Below the pieces are notes generated by a model. It did no database searches, had not been told where the DNA came from, and worked only from the letters and a program-made list of their open reading frames with translations. The position numbers and the translations under genes were made by a program. From assembly GCA_030762935.1 (NCBI GenBank), contig CM060900.1, positions 403,953,632-404,017,631 of the forward strand: a stretch of 64,000 nt of DNA, written 5' to 3'. Source of the stretch: Hymenopus coronatus (Eukaryota; Arthropoda; Insecta; Mantodea; Hymenopodidae). Positions 11,045 through 22,569 of the stretch are shown here, piece after piece (position 1 is the first letter of the stretch; each line of letters begins with the position of its first letter).

Positions 11045-11465
11045 TGTCTCTATTGACTCAAAAATTGGTTACAAATAAAGTCTTTAAATTCACTGCTGCA
11101 AATAATTCACTTGATGCTTTGATGTATATACAGTTGGCAGCTTTCTCCTTATGCAACAGCTGGCATACAACTGCTCACTAACACTCCAGTCAAAGTCTGA
11201 TTCATATCTCACTACTCATGACTTGGTTTGCAATTCTTCCTCCTTTTGTGGGTAGAAAATGACATCACAGAACATTTGGATAATTGTACACGCTGAAGTT
11301 ACTGGAAGAACCTGGAGTGTGTCAGATGTGTCACATTACAAAGCTTCCAGTTACAGGTATGATGTCGCACTTCCTTTGTTAACACATTACAAAGTCTTAA
11401 ACTCCACTGACTCACATGCCAAAGCAAACTTGAGAGCGGCCACACACAAACAGTACTGTTACACA
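11045..11465 (-). repeat. 3' LTR of the deleted Gypsy element
   Basis: It aligns with the sequences at 13083-13471 and 29623-29972. On the minus strand it starts TGTGTAACAG after a purine-rich tract (GGAGGAAGC) and ends in AATAGAGACA. The shared core includes ACACTCCAGTCAAAGTCTGA on the plus strand. The TATA region is CCACAAAAGGAGGAAG here, mutated relative to the other two copies. Confidence 0.75.
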
Positions 11466-11559
11466 GCTTCCTCCGGGCTGGTCACCCTGATCAGTGCCAT
11501 TGTAGCAGGTTGAATGATCCACATGTACTTCAAGTTTTTTCCCTTAGAGTAGCCTCTGA

Positions 11560-12230
11560 ATGAGGTAAACAAAATTTATCCTCTTCACCACAAGGTAAGG
11601 CCACTGCCCTGGTTGCTGAAGCTTGGGACAGCATCCGTTGGTCCAGATAGAGCAATACAGCCACACCAGATCACCTTGCTGGAAACCTTGGCTGTTGGTC
11701 TACCAGTTGTAACTGGTCTTCATCCAATTCATCATCGCTGCCTGGATGTTTTCACCTCAACTATGTCATGAGGTCTGTCCACGAGATACTCCATGTAGTT
11801 GACTGTTGGTTGATCTGCCCCATCTCCAGCAGGGCCTCCTCCACAGGCAAGATGTCACCCAATGCCGTCAGTTGGTAAGGCCAACTGGGTACTTGTATCA
11901 GCAAGACGCTCACCGCATCAGGTCCGATTAGAGCCACGTCTGCACCTGCATTTACTAGTATATGCCACAGCTTCCCTTGTATCCATCTTTATGTAATCCA
12001 CTCTTATGCTCAAGGCATGTAGCATCATTCGAGGGGATGATGAAAATCATTTCCGCATGCTCTTCGTCTTGGTATGGACAGTCCTTCATTAGGTGATATG
12101 GATCGCTACACTCCCAGCATATACCTCTTGCTTCTCTCTCCCTCTATAATAGTGAATACTCCTGGTCTTTGAGGTGGGTGCACTTGTCTTGGCCGCCTTC
12201 ATTCTAAGTACTGCCACTTTATTCTTTGTA
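11560..12230 (-). pseudogene. Gypsy pol remnant: zinc knuckle, protease start, integrase C-terminus
   Basis: The CCHC knuckle at 12078-12119 is intact: CWECSDPYHLMKDC (CX2CX4HX4C), the nucleic-acid-binding motif of Gag. About 40 codons later VNAGADVALIG (11938-11955 and on) is the aspartic protease active site with the first residue of the D-S/T-G motif altered to N. After a deletion the frame passes into integrase C-terminal sequence (NYMEYLVDRPHDI, then a GPY/F-like domain). Several stops are present. Confidence 0.7.
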
Positions 12231-12299
12231 TTTTGCTTACCACCTCACTAAAGGGCAGTCCCTACCTAGAGCAATATGCTCATTGGGACATTCTAAGTA

Positions 12300-12994
12300 A
12301 ATAAATAAATAAATGCCTCATGGATTGTTTTGTAATCACGAGGATCAGGAGCTATCATATCTCTGTGTCATGGACCCCATCAACAAAGCAGCAAGCAGCT
12401 TCTTGGGACAGATAATTAGGTGGTGCATTCACCAGGGCTTTGTTCACAAGCTAATCGATGGCTATGCCTCCCCTAGCTGTTGCAGCCTCGCCTTAAGCTT
12501 ACTGCAGTTGGCTGTAGCCAACCAATGGTTCCCAAAGTAGTTTTTGAGGACCTCCCAGATCTATCCGGATTTTGCCAACGTCAGGATCATATTCATTACC
12601 TCGGCCACCCAACTCTGGAGGCTTGCTATCAGCTATGTGACTTCCTCTTCTGCCGACCATTGGTTACAAGTAGCAATGGCGGTGAGCCATCGGCAGAAGA
12701 CTTTGAAGGTTGATGTTCCTTCATACTTGGATGGCTTGACGCTTGCAGATGTTATGTCGCATCCTGGCATCTCTAACTTTCAGGCTTCCATCGACCATTT
12801 TTAAATCATGGCATTAAGTTCTTTGGCGCTGCCTTTGACTCTTTTCTACAGGGCATTAAAACATTCCCAGAGGTGTTCCAAGGTCTTTCAGGCTTCCATC
12901 GACAATCTTTACATCATGGCATTTAGTTTTTTGGTGCTGCCTTTGACTCTTTCCTACAGGGAATTAAAGCATTCCCCGAGGTCTTCCAAGGTGT
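12300..12994 (-). pseudogene. Gypsy gag remnant
   Basis: Minus-strand reading with stops: KYEGTSTFKVFCRWLTAIA, CNQWSAEEEVT, LIASLQSWVAEVM, then SKLKARLQQLGEA. This has the block pattern of Gypsy Gag (target DNA-binding capsid region). The part at 12781-12994 consists of two copies of a roughly 107-bp unit encoding an amphipathic segment. It is a structural protein gene of the element, now broken. Confidence 0.65.
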
Positions 12995-13082
12995 CAGTGC
13001 ATTCTTTGATGTGCTCCAGGGCGTTAACGCACTAGTCAAACTCCTTCAACCAAGTTCTTGCACGTCTTCCCTTAAGCCAGCC

Positions 13083-13471
13083 ATTTGACTCTAAAAATGG
13101 TTTCAAAAAAAGTCTAATTCACTGCTTCAAACAATTCACTCTATGTTTCCACATGTAGACAATTGACCGATTTTTCCTTGCACCACTGTGCACCAACACT
13201 CCAGTTGAAGTCTGATTCACGACTCACTACTACTCACTGACTTAGCTTACAATTCTTCCTCCTTTTATAACTAGAAAATGTCACAGAACATTCTGGAAAA
13301 TTGTGGAAGCCAAAGCTATTTAAACAACCTGGTGTGTACCAGACATGTTGCATTTCAAAATCTCTGGTTACAGCACTTATGTGTTTATTCATTCCAAGAT
13401 CAACAACTCCGCCAACTCAAATACCAAGATGAAGGTGAGAGACTCCGCACATGGATAGTACTGTCATAACA
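13083..13471 (-). repeat. 5' LTR of the deleted Gypsy element
   Basis: Homologous to the LTR at 11045-11465. On the minus strand it keeps a TATA-like promoter GTTATAAAAGGAGG near 13260-13273, followed by a conserved stretch containing AGACTTCAACTGGAGTG. The left edge is approximate. Confidence 0.7.
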
Positions 13472-13720
13472 TGTTTTCTATGACAAATGAAATGTATGTC
13501 CTAAATTTTCTAGAAATAGCCTCTGGAGTGTTCTTCGTTCAGGATAACTTTTGCATAACTGGCAAACCGTAAAATGTTCAAAAGAATGATACAAAGAAAA
13601 ATACTTCTGAAACAATAAAAAGGATTATCCCAAGAGAAAGAGAAAATCTTACAACAGAAGAAATGAGGTCTTTTTAGAGCACACTTTTTTTTTTAAACAT
13701 TTCCAAGAAATTCCTTATTA
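13472..13720. other. Unassigned spacer
   Basis: Between the Gypsy LTR and LINE C. Poly-purine-rich sequence near 13610-13670; nothing else recognised. Confidence 0.3.
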
Positions 13721-14499
13721 TTGGATTATATTTTCCAATACTTAAACATTTTTCAAATGGGAAGTAGTCATTCTTTTTTACTGCTATCCATGCAGTCAAG
13801 ATGGCAGCTGGCGATATGGTGCTACAAGGATGACCTCATAACAGACTGCAAAAAACAGCTAAAATGGAGTGTAATTCAGATAAATATAGGAGAAAATAAA
13901 ATACATGAAATGAAAACAGCAAATACAAAGGATTCTTTGGAGAAGTGTGAAACTGAAGACTGAAAAAATATGGTGCATGCAGCATATCAAACAATAAAGC
14001 AGTGCAGTATGCAATCGTATAAGTTATCTTTCCATAAAATTATTGTAATCCTAAATAATGATTTAATTGAAGTTAAATAAGAAAACAAAATGTTTAAGGA
14101 AGAAATGAAATCACTATTAGAAAAGATGGATGAGAAATGCAGCATATCTTGGGTGAAGCAAGCCAACTCAGTAAAAACAAGGCTCTCAAAAAGAAGGAAG
14201 AAGAGACAAAAAATTGTGTTTTAGCTCTGGCCCTTGATGTAGGAGATACGGAAATATGCAGTCCTTAAGTGAAAAAAAGAAAAAAAAGTATATTCCAGTG
14301 CAAACAGTAGTTTATGTAAAAAGAATCCTAAAATACAGAGATGGTCATACCAGAGGCAGAGGTGTAAGAAGTTACAGCTGAATTTCAGGTACTTGGTTAT
14401 GTGAAAGTAAACACTAAATGTAAAGAAGTTATTTCAGGTGACTGCTTAAAAACAGAATGGGATCCGAGTGATACTAAATGGTAATAGCAGGTGCAAATA

Positions 14500-14790
14500 C
14501 TGTATATTGTAATGAGTCTGTAAATGTAGTCAGAGATATACAGAAAATGTGGAAAGCCAAAAAGCCTCAAGTGTTTTTGTTGTGAATATACCTACATGGT
14601 ATGGCTTATCATATGACTCATATGTAAATGTAGCTGTAAGGACAACTAACAGGAAACTCAAACTCTTGTGCTCAGGTTATTCAAATGTAACTCTAGTTGG
14701 CATCAGTAGCCTAAACAGGGAATACCGCATCAAACATGGATTGCATCTGAACTACAAAGATATAAGGTATACTGCATGAGGAATAGTGCA
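14500..14790 (+). pseudogene. LINE C ORF1, SGNH/GDSL-esterase-like C-terminal part
   Basis: The frame includes QVFVVNIPTWYG-like sequence in mixed frames and YSNVTLVGISSLNREY, then KHGLHLNYKDIR. GLHLN is the last block of the SGNH hydrolase family, holding the catalytic His. CR1-like LINEs carry such an esterase in ORF1, where it is thought to help with membrane or lipid interaction or RNA handling. LINE B carries the same domain with clearer motifs. The first block (GDS) is not visible here. Confidence 0.6.
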
Positions 14791-16483
14791 AAACATAAAA
14801 TACGACTTAAATTAAGTAGTTGTACACCTGTAAATGCCTTAGGTGAAAATATAGTTAAAGGACTATTAAATGATAAAAGAGAAATTCAAGGTGCAGATGA
14901 AAAAATTAAAAGCAATTCAACACTTAAGAGTGCTGCATCAATAGGAAATAAAATTTGTTAGAAGTAGTCGTAATTGAAGTGAATCCTTGATTAATAATTT
15001 TTACTGAACATGGATTAAATTATGAGCAGTCATAATTGGCCCAAATCTCAAATTACAAACAGGCTGAATGTTTTGTAGGAAAGAGTACAAAAGTGGAGGA
15101 GTAATAATGTTTTGCAAAAAGCAAACACCATTCAATAAAATTAAAATATTAAATAAATTCTGCAAAGAAATTATATTTGAAATAATAGATTCCCAAAGTT
15201 ATATATATAGATAGCCAAACTTAAAGCTTAGCCGACTTTGTCATGCATTTAGAAGATTTTTTAACAACAATTTTAAACGAAAATTATAATTACGGGTGAT
15301 CTCAATGTAAAAGCACAATCAAAGAATTTATAGATATATTAAACAGTTTTAACCTTACAGATATAGTAGTAAGTCTAACGGGAATTACTAAACAAACAAG
15401 CAGAGCTATAGACCATATAATAACATGTCTGGAACAATCCAAATTCACTACAATAAATAATGGTTTCCATATTTCATATCATACAGCACAAATCATTGAT
15501 GTATATAATTATTATGTAGAAACAATATCAGTCTCTTTGAAACAGATGAAACAGAAGCAGATAACAATAAAATTTAAAAATGACAGTTCTCCTGGTTGGG
15601 ATGATGATATATCAAACACTCTTAAAACTTGTAAAAACCTACTCTTGAAAATATCGGTGTACTTTTCTCTATGGAAAATTTAACATTTCCTGACTCACTA
15701 AAAACAATGCTCGACCAATGTTTGAAAAATGAAAAGGATTCAATGCTTAACTGTACCAATAACGATAGCTTCTGTAATTGCTTAATTGAAAAGGCTACAC
15801 AAAAGGCTTATGGGTTTTTCAAATTCAAGAACGTATTAAGTAACTACCAGCTAAAGGTTTATCAACAGTCACAACTGTATCGGCACTTACACATAATGTA
15901 TTTACAAACTTTGAGCAAAATGTAAAAACTGTTGGTATATTCTTAGATTTGTCTAAAGCTTTTGACAGTGTACCTCACAACCTCTTGTTGATGGAACTCA
16001 TTCATTATGGCATAACAGCTAAGATGCATGATCTCCTCTCTTCTTATTTGCATAATAGAATGCAGTGTATTGAAATATATTGGAAGAATGGAAATTGCTC
16101 AAGTAAATATGAATTAAAATATGATCTGGCTAAACAGGAGTCCCATAAGCGCCAGTTTTAGGTCCTGTTTTATTCTTAATTTATTTAACGATGTGTCACT
16201 CTCAGCTGATTAAAATCTTATTTCTTGTGCTGAAAATACCCTGTTTAATGTTTAGATAAAGACTTGGATCAACCTGGAATTAAAGCTACATAATCACTAT
16301 TAAAATTGTCTGACTATTTGAGCTGCTTAAATGAAACTCAATGTAGACAAAACAAAATGTTTCTAGGTATTTCAAATAAGGGTGCGGGAAAGTATATGTA
16401 AAATGAAGTATAAAGATGTACAAATTGAACAAGTGAAGAGCACCAAATTCCTAGGGACTATTGTTGATGAGAGACTAACCTAT

Positions 16484-16491
16484 ACTATGCA
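16484..16491. repeat. 8-bp target-site duplication of hAT, left copy
   Basis: ACTATGCA immediately before the left terminal repeat; the same eight bases recur at 19263-19270. hAT transposases create 8-bp duplications. Confidence 0.9.
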
Positions 16492-19262
16492 CAGTGGTTT
16501 AGTTAGACCGGAACTCCATTCCGGAAAATATTTTCCCACTTTAGAATAACGTAACATTTTTACATTCAGTAAGAAAATGGTTTATAATCTATACATAGCT
16601 CTGAAGCATCATGGGCGTTCTCTAGCAGACTAATATCAAACCTTATGGTTTTATGTTCATAAAATACGTCGCTTTTACACTCCTGGGCAGTTTTCTGGTT
16701 CTCTAAGGTTGGCTACACTGCTATTGGATTCGGAGAGTGGGAAGTGAGCACAACTTTCTTCCACTCATTATGTTTGTGTGAATCCAAGTTTTATTTTATG
16801 TTTTGCTCAATGTATTGCTGTGAAGCAGATATTATGGAATCTCTCTGCAATTAATGAACATCAGTAGCCCCGTAGTAGCTTTCAAGTTTCCCAGTAGCTG
16901 TGAAAGTGAGTTGTGACCATTTACTCAAATGGCTGGGCTAAAAAAAATGTGCTGGGGATGAAGAATCAAAGTACACTAAAAAGGTGTGCGACAGCTTAAG
17001 TAAAAACGAAACTGAATGGAGCTCCGAGAACATTAGTTTCATTAAAAATGTGAGTATAACGACAGAGCCCGGGTTAAATGTTGCTGAAACGTGTGATGTA
17101 GATTCATGGGAGAATCTAGGTTATGGTTCTACACCTTCAACCATTAACTGTGAAATTCAAGGACTCGGCTACCAAAAACAAGATTTTCCAGACTGCTGGA
17201 ACGAGTCTCAGTACTGTTATTTTTACCATAGAACAAGTGGTTATTTGCAGAAAATAAAACATTAGGCTACAACATATGTAAAGATTAAAGTAAATTAGGA
17301 TTAGGAGTTTCTAAAGGGGGGCAGGACTTAAGCTAATGAAAGTATAGGTAGAATACAAGGTTCATCCCAATGGAAATAATATTAATCAACAACAAACAAG
17401 CCTTCGGAAAAAAGTATTTAAACACAAAAATTCAGAATCTCACAAAAAGCTATGTTACTAAAATCAGAATCTAATAAAAAGATATTTGAAAGTTGCTTGG
17501 ACACTATTAATGTCAAACTCCTAGGAACCACTGTTCGAGTATTTCGAACAGCATACTCAATTGCAAAAAGAAATAGACCCTTCATAGACCTACAGGCTTA
17601 TGTTGAACTTCAACAATTAAATGATTTAGATATGGGACGAGTTCATCACACAAGTTTTGGTTGTGCTAATATTATTGAACACATTTCACAGGAAATGAGA
17701 AATAAAATAGCAAAATCTATAACAGAAAATCAGAGGAAAATTAGTATTATGATTGACGAATCAACTACAGTTCATATAAAATCTGCTTTAGTATTATGTT
17801 TGAGATGTGCTGTTTCAGATAATTCTGAAGTTGATTCCTTTTTCTGGGACTTGATAGAACTTGAATCAACTACAGCAGATGTTATTACTCGAGAGATACT
17901 GAAGAATCTTTCTTCATATGGGATGAATGAAAACTTTCTGGCAGAACATTTAGTTGGTGTAGCATGTGATGGGGCCTCTGTAATGTTAGGTAGAAAAATG
18001 GAGTTGGAGCACAGTTTTTAAAGTTATTTCCAGATATAGTAATCTGATACTGTTTAAACCATCGCTTGGAATTGGCCATTTCTGATACAAGAAATGTTAA
18101 CATTTCCATTCTTTCTTTGACAAATTGCACTCTTTATACAGCATGTATCCCAAAAATCAAAGGCAACTCAACATTTGTGCTGCTTCACTGGAAGAAAGAG
18201 TTAAGAAGATTGGGAAAATATTTATAAGATGGGTTGTACCAAGCCAGAGAACTGTAAAAGCAGTCTGGAAAATCTACAGTGCACTAGTAAAACATTTTAA
18301 TGAGGCCAAAAATGATCACCAGAGAAACTCCAAAGAAAGGAAAAAATTCAAAGGTCTAGAAAATATGTTAACATGTGTAGAATTTCTAGAAAATATTGTA
18401 ATTATGTATGTTGCTCTTGTTGAGTTAGCTGATTTGTCATTAGAGTTGCAGAAAAGAGAGACAAGTCTGTCAGAGGCTCAATGCAATCAAGCGCACTATA
18501 AAAGTGTTTGAATCTATGTGTAACTCAGCTTCTGGAGAGTATTACAGAACAGTTCTTAAAGCAGCAGAAAACAAAAAGTTTAGAAACATGGATTACACAT
18601 TTCTAAAAAAGTTGTAAAAATTGACAGAAAGCAGTTTTTCACAAGTCTTATGATCAATTTAAATAACAGGCTTATGGAAAATGTGTTTACATCATCTCAT
18701 CTTGGTCCCAGCTCTAGTCAGCAGAGACATGAGATAATGACAAAAGCTATCAGTGAATTAAAGGTACTTACAAAAATAATTGGCCCTCCACTTCTATTTT
18801 GATATCTCCTATGGTGATGAGAGTGTTGGCAATTTTGTGACTTTTTCCACATGTCAGACAAGAGGAGGTACATTAATGCTTTTAGAAAATATGTCGAGAC
18901 CAAGGAAATTCCAATGGAGCTGATGCCTTTAATCAAAACTGTACAGACCATTCCCATCTCTACAGTAGAAACTGAAAGAGCTTTTAGTACCATGAATGAG
19001 ATCCACACTGGAAAGAGAAATAGGCTGCTGGTTGCAAGATCAATCAGACTTATTTTCATAAGCAGCATTGGACCTCCTGTGCTTATATTTAACCCACAAC
19101 CACATGCCAAGTCATGGTTACAAAAGGGGAGACATTCAGCTGATGAAACAACTTGTCGGAAACATGAGGCTGCTGATTTTGACACTCAATACGAGTCCAT
19201 TTGGAAATTGCTGAATTAATAAAGCGAGTTCCTGTAAATATTTTGTTCCTACTAAATCACTG
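16492..19262 (+). mobile_element. hAT DNA transposon with complete ends
   Basis: A 2771-bp element flanked by perfect 8-bp duplications ACTATGCA. The terminal inverted repeats are CAGTGGTTTAGTTAG (left) and CAGTGATTTAGTAGG (right end, read inward), matching at 12 of 15 positions. It encodes a broken transposase of the hAT group related to KIAA1586/ZMYM-like proteins. It landed within ORF2 of LINE C, right after codons for LTYTM, and the LINE reading continues beyond it. The intact ends and duplication show a clean cut-and-paste insertion that later decayed. Confidence 0.92.
16984..19219 (+). pseudogene. hAT transposase, frameshifted
   Basis: hAT transposases excise and re-insert the element using an RNase H-like DDE site. 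The first open piece (16984-17265) contains CX2C-like residues (INCEIQGLGY, DCWNESQYCYFYH) that may be a remnant BED or related finger. The main piece (17452-18021, 189 aa) has IMIDESTT with the first catalytic Asp and GVACDGASVMLGRK with the second. The third piece (18125-18511) is the helical insertion domain. The last piece (18851-19219) has ISTVETERAFSTMNEI, the conserved C-terminal dimerisation and catalytic Glu region. Frameshifts near 18020, 18510 and 18840 break it. Confidence 0.85.
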
Positions 19263-19270
19263 ACTATGCA
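19263..19270. repeat. 8-bp target-site duplication of hAT, right copy
   Basis: ACTATGCA directly after the right terminus (CACTG), identical to 16484-16491. Confidence 0.9.
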
Positions 19271-20304
19271 CATGTTATACAAAATTAAACTCTCAATTAT
19301 ACTTACTGAGAAAGCTAGCAAATCATCTAAATAAGGATGTATTAAAACCAGCTTACTATGAAACTATACACTCACTTATTAAATTTTGGGATACAAATTT
19401 GGAGTGAAACATCCATAGAATATTTAAATAGAGTACTTGTGATTCAGAAAAAAAAAATCTAAGATGTATATTTAACTTAAAAGGTCAATCTGTAAAGAAA
19501 ATATTTTTACATTAGTATTATGTTTACAGACTAATATTGTTAATTAAAAGGAATGAGAACAACAGTAATCAAAACAAAGACTACAATGTATGTAATATGA
19601 GGGAAATAAATAACTACCATAGGATAAGTGTCAAAATCACAACTAGCAAAGATCCATACATTAGAGGAGCCATACTTTTCAATAATTACCAAATTATATA
19701 AAATCTGCACAAGACATTTCCTTTAAAATGTTGTTAAAACATATCTATTAAATAAAAGCCTATATAGAATAGAAAAGTTTTAATATTTTATATAAATTTT
19801 AGGTAGTGCTCACAGTTTATCAAAATCAATAATGTATAATTTCTTAATATATACCTTAAAAAGAATACCAGAGGACACATTAAATTGCACAGAAACCATT
19901 TCAGAAGTTTCTCTGATGGTGTGATCAAATGTTCCAAACATATTTTGCACAAAAAATTAGTGAGGCAATAAGTATCAAAGCTGACTCTGCCATTTTGTTT
20001 CATATGTACAGGAAAGGGTCTTTCAGATTGGGTGATTCAGGTGGAAAAGTTTGATTCAACACCATTTCTATGATCTTAAATAGGAAATCACAGTAATAAA
20101 ATACATATTGAAGTCTTTTTCAAAGAATTTTCTACAGGTATAAAGGATAAGAGGAGTTACAGTCTGTAATTTCTAGGTATAGTTCTTCACAATGAAATGA
20201 ACAAAAATCTCTATTTAGTTACATTAAGATTCCTTTGATCAAAATTAAAATTTCATCAACATACTTGCCAAATATCTGAAACTTTTTCTTGCCCAGCAAG
20301 GTGT

Positions 20305-20478
20305 GATAATTTAATGATGACAATCAGATTTAGAATGTATAAGATGTTCAGCACAATATGCAAAAAACTTTGGGAATTCCACTCCATAAGAATCCTTGAA
20401 AACCTGGCAGTAATGCTTCTTTCTGTCATACTTGTTGAAATTCTTCATAGTATCACAATAAACATGTGTTAAAGCAAA
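20305..20478 (-). other. Unidentified coding-like repeat, copy 1
   Basis: Minus-strand reading open for 58 codons: EVMFFALTHVYCDTMKNFNK, then YDRKKHYCQVF, GVEFPKFFAYCAEHLIHS, ending at a stop. I do not recognise it. A diverged copy lies at 39890-40060, where the same frame reads YCDTRKYFNMCDRKQY and VFKVSY with stops. Surrounding sequence (to about 20780 and 40310) is also similar between the two places, so this is a dispersed repeat that once encoded protein. Cys and His are frequent. Confidence 0.5.
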
Positions 20479-21108
20479 GAACATCACTTCACAGGATATA
20501 TATATATGTATATAGATTTCTAGTCCATATATTATCTTTCATAACATTAACTACACACAAAAACTGTCCCAAAAATGGGGAACTTCCCATAGCCATATAA
20601 TACAAATGAGATAAATGATTTATACGAGCGAGTTGACTTTACATTCCATGCCCATTTACTACTATTTAGAAGAGGTGCAATCAAATTTTAAATGTGCAGG
20701 CTGTGCATTTTGTTGCAGCTCAGTGAAGGGAGACATAAGCTCTGGCCTGTTATTGCACTGCATTCCAATTAGCTTAGTATATTCAGTATTCAGCAACATG
20801 CATGGACCTCATGTTCTCAAACCTAAATAGGGAATGTTATGAAATTAAAATAATAAAAAATGGAATAAGTGACCACTATGGCCAACAAATTGTAAGTAAA
20901 ACATTAGGTAACTTAAGACCCAAAACTAATCGAGGCCAAAAGTATAGTAAACAAAAACACACTAGAAGTATTATGGTACTACATCAAAGAAGCACAATGG
21001 GAAGATATCTATGAAAAATATGAAATAAATGAAAAATTTGAATGTTTTGCTAAGATCTTAAAAAAATGCTTAAACACAGCAATACCTATATGCAAAATAA
21101 ATTGTGCT

Positions 21109-22211
21109 ATGCAGAAAAGTAAAAACTGGTCAACCAAAGGTATAAACATCTCAAAAAAATGCATGCAATTCCTAAACAGCTTAAAACATCCAAAACTAGA
21201 CGATAAATCATACACACATATAGAAAATTACAAACAAATGCTCAATAAAGTAATAATTGAAGCAAAGAAGCAGCACAACAAAATACTGATACAAAATAAA
21301 ATTAAAGTAGCATGGAATATAATAAAAGCATCACATAAAGAAAAGAAACAAAAATGGGTACAAAACATATGTATTGAAGTAAACAATAGATTAATAGAAA
21401 ACCCAAAAAACATAACAGAAAAATTTAATGATTATTACATCAATATTGTAAAAATTTTAGGCCTCAGCCAAGGTCAAAACCAGCAAATAACTGAAAATAG
21501 TATATGTAACTCAATGGTGTTACAAGAAATAACAAATGAAGATGTTATTAAACAGATTAACACATCAAAATGTAAACAATCTTTTGGGTTAGATGGACTT
21601 GCAAATGAAATGGTTAAGCACTGTAAATCTGAAATGGCAGAGATAATGAAGCATATCATTAATCAATCTTTTATAACAAGTACATTTCCCAATGCACTAA
21701 AAAAAGTAATAGTAAGACCAATGTACAAGAAAAAAAAAATTCAAAGCATGCAATGGAAAATTATAGACCCATATCACTATGTTCAACATTTTCCAAAATA
21801 ATAGAGGGATTGTTTTTAACTCAACTACAGAGTTTCTGCAGCAAGTATAAAATAATATCAGAGTACCAATTCGGTTTTCAAAAAAAGAAATCAACAATAC
21901 AAGCTATCTGTAAAGGAAATGACATCCTCATAAATGCAATAGACAGGAAAGAATATGTAATTGCAATCTTTCTTGATCTTACTAAAGCATTTGACTGTGC
22001 CATATACATAAATTAATAACTAAAATAGAAAATTATGGCATTCGGGGCCTACCATTAAAATGGCTAAAATCTTATCTACAAAATAGAGAACAATGTGTGG
22101 AAATTATATACAATTCAAAGGGTAACCTAAATAAAATCAGATCATCTTTTAACAAAGTGACTCACGGTGTTCCACAAGGATCGAAACTAGGGCCGTATCT
22201 ATTCCTTATAT
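21109..22211 (+). pseudogene. LINE A ORF2, N-terminal half of reverse transcriptase
   Basis: The 230-codon frame (21109-21801) has WSTKGINISKKCMQF, then KVAWNIIKASHKEKKQ, TEKFNDYYINIVK, and the RT entry CKQSFGLDGLANEMVK plus IMKHIINQSFITSTFPNALK. A frameshift near 21750 moves to the second frame, which covers NYRPISLC, YQFGFQKKKSTIQAI and ATAIFLDLTKAFD-like catalytic block A (first Asp present in FLDL). Past a stop at 22013 the reading goes on to PQGSKLGP, RT block B. Cut at 22211 by LINE B. Confidence 0.85.
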
Positions 22212-22343
22212 AAGATAAGATAAGATGCTTTATTGTCACATACGCTTACAATAAATGAGTAAAGACTCCATAAATAGGTGACTCGTCAAGTATGAAGAAC
22301 AATTAACAGTTAAGTTACAATAAATATAAATTGACAATATACA

Positions 22344-22344
<1 letters not shown>

Positions 22345-22400
<56 letters not shown>
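22345..22400. repeat. (TA)n microsatellite in the LINE B 3' UTR
   Basis: About 28 uninterrupted TA units following GTATATATAT. It lies downstream of the ORF2 stop on the minus strand. Confidence 0.95.
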
Positions 22401-22403
<3 letters not shown>

Positions 22404-22569
22404 TGTTACACAGTGTTTAACTGCTATGGTACTAACCTAGGAACAATAATGTAATATGTAACTTACAGAACGAAAAAAAGTTAAAAAGATTTGTCATTCA
22501 TATATTCAGTGACTGAGTAGTACACTTTGTCAATTAATAGGTTTTTCAATGCTTTGTTGAAACAATTCC

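Larger units (their letters stand above)
11045..13471 (-). mobile_element. Internally deleted Gypsy (Ty3) LTR retrotransposon with both LTRs
   Basis: On the minus strand the order is 5' LTR (about 13083-13471), Gag, zinc knuckle, protease start, C-terminal integrase, polypurine tract, 3' LTR (11045-11465). Reverse transcriptase, RNase H and most of the integrase are absent, so the protease joins directly to the integrase end. The GPY/F-like part near 11560-11700 reads VVKRINFVYLIQR. All coding parts have stops. The LTRs are diverged from each other, so it is an old insertion. No clear target duplication is visible. Confidence 0.8.
13721..19790 (+). mobile_element. LINE C, CR1-like retrotransposon split by a hAT element
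   Basis: Plus-strand LINE in two parts, 13721-16483 and 19271-19790, separated by the hAT transposon and its duplicated target. The first part holds a Lys/Glu-rich ORF1 with a possible coiled coil (13860-14220), an esterase-like domain (14549-14779) and scattered ORF2. ORF2 pieces are IFLDLSKAFDSVPHNLLL near 15940 and KSTKFLGTIVDERLTYTMH near 16440. After the hAT insertion ORF2 resumes with LNKDVLKPAYYETIHSLIKF near 19330 and LRCIFNLKGQ near 19460. It ends with YRIEKF-like sequence near 19780. Many stops and frameshifts. Confidence 0.8.
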
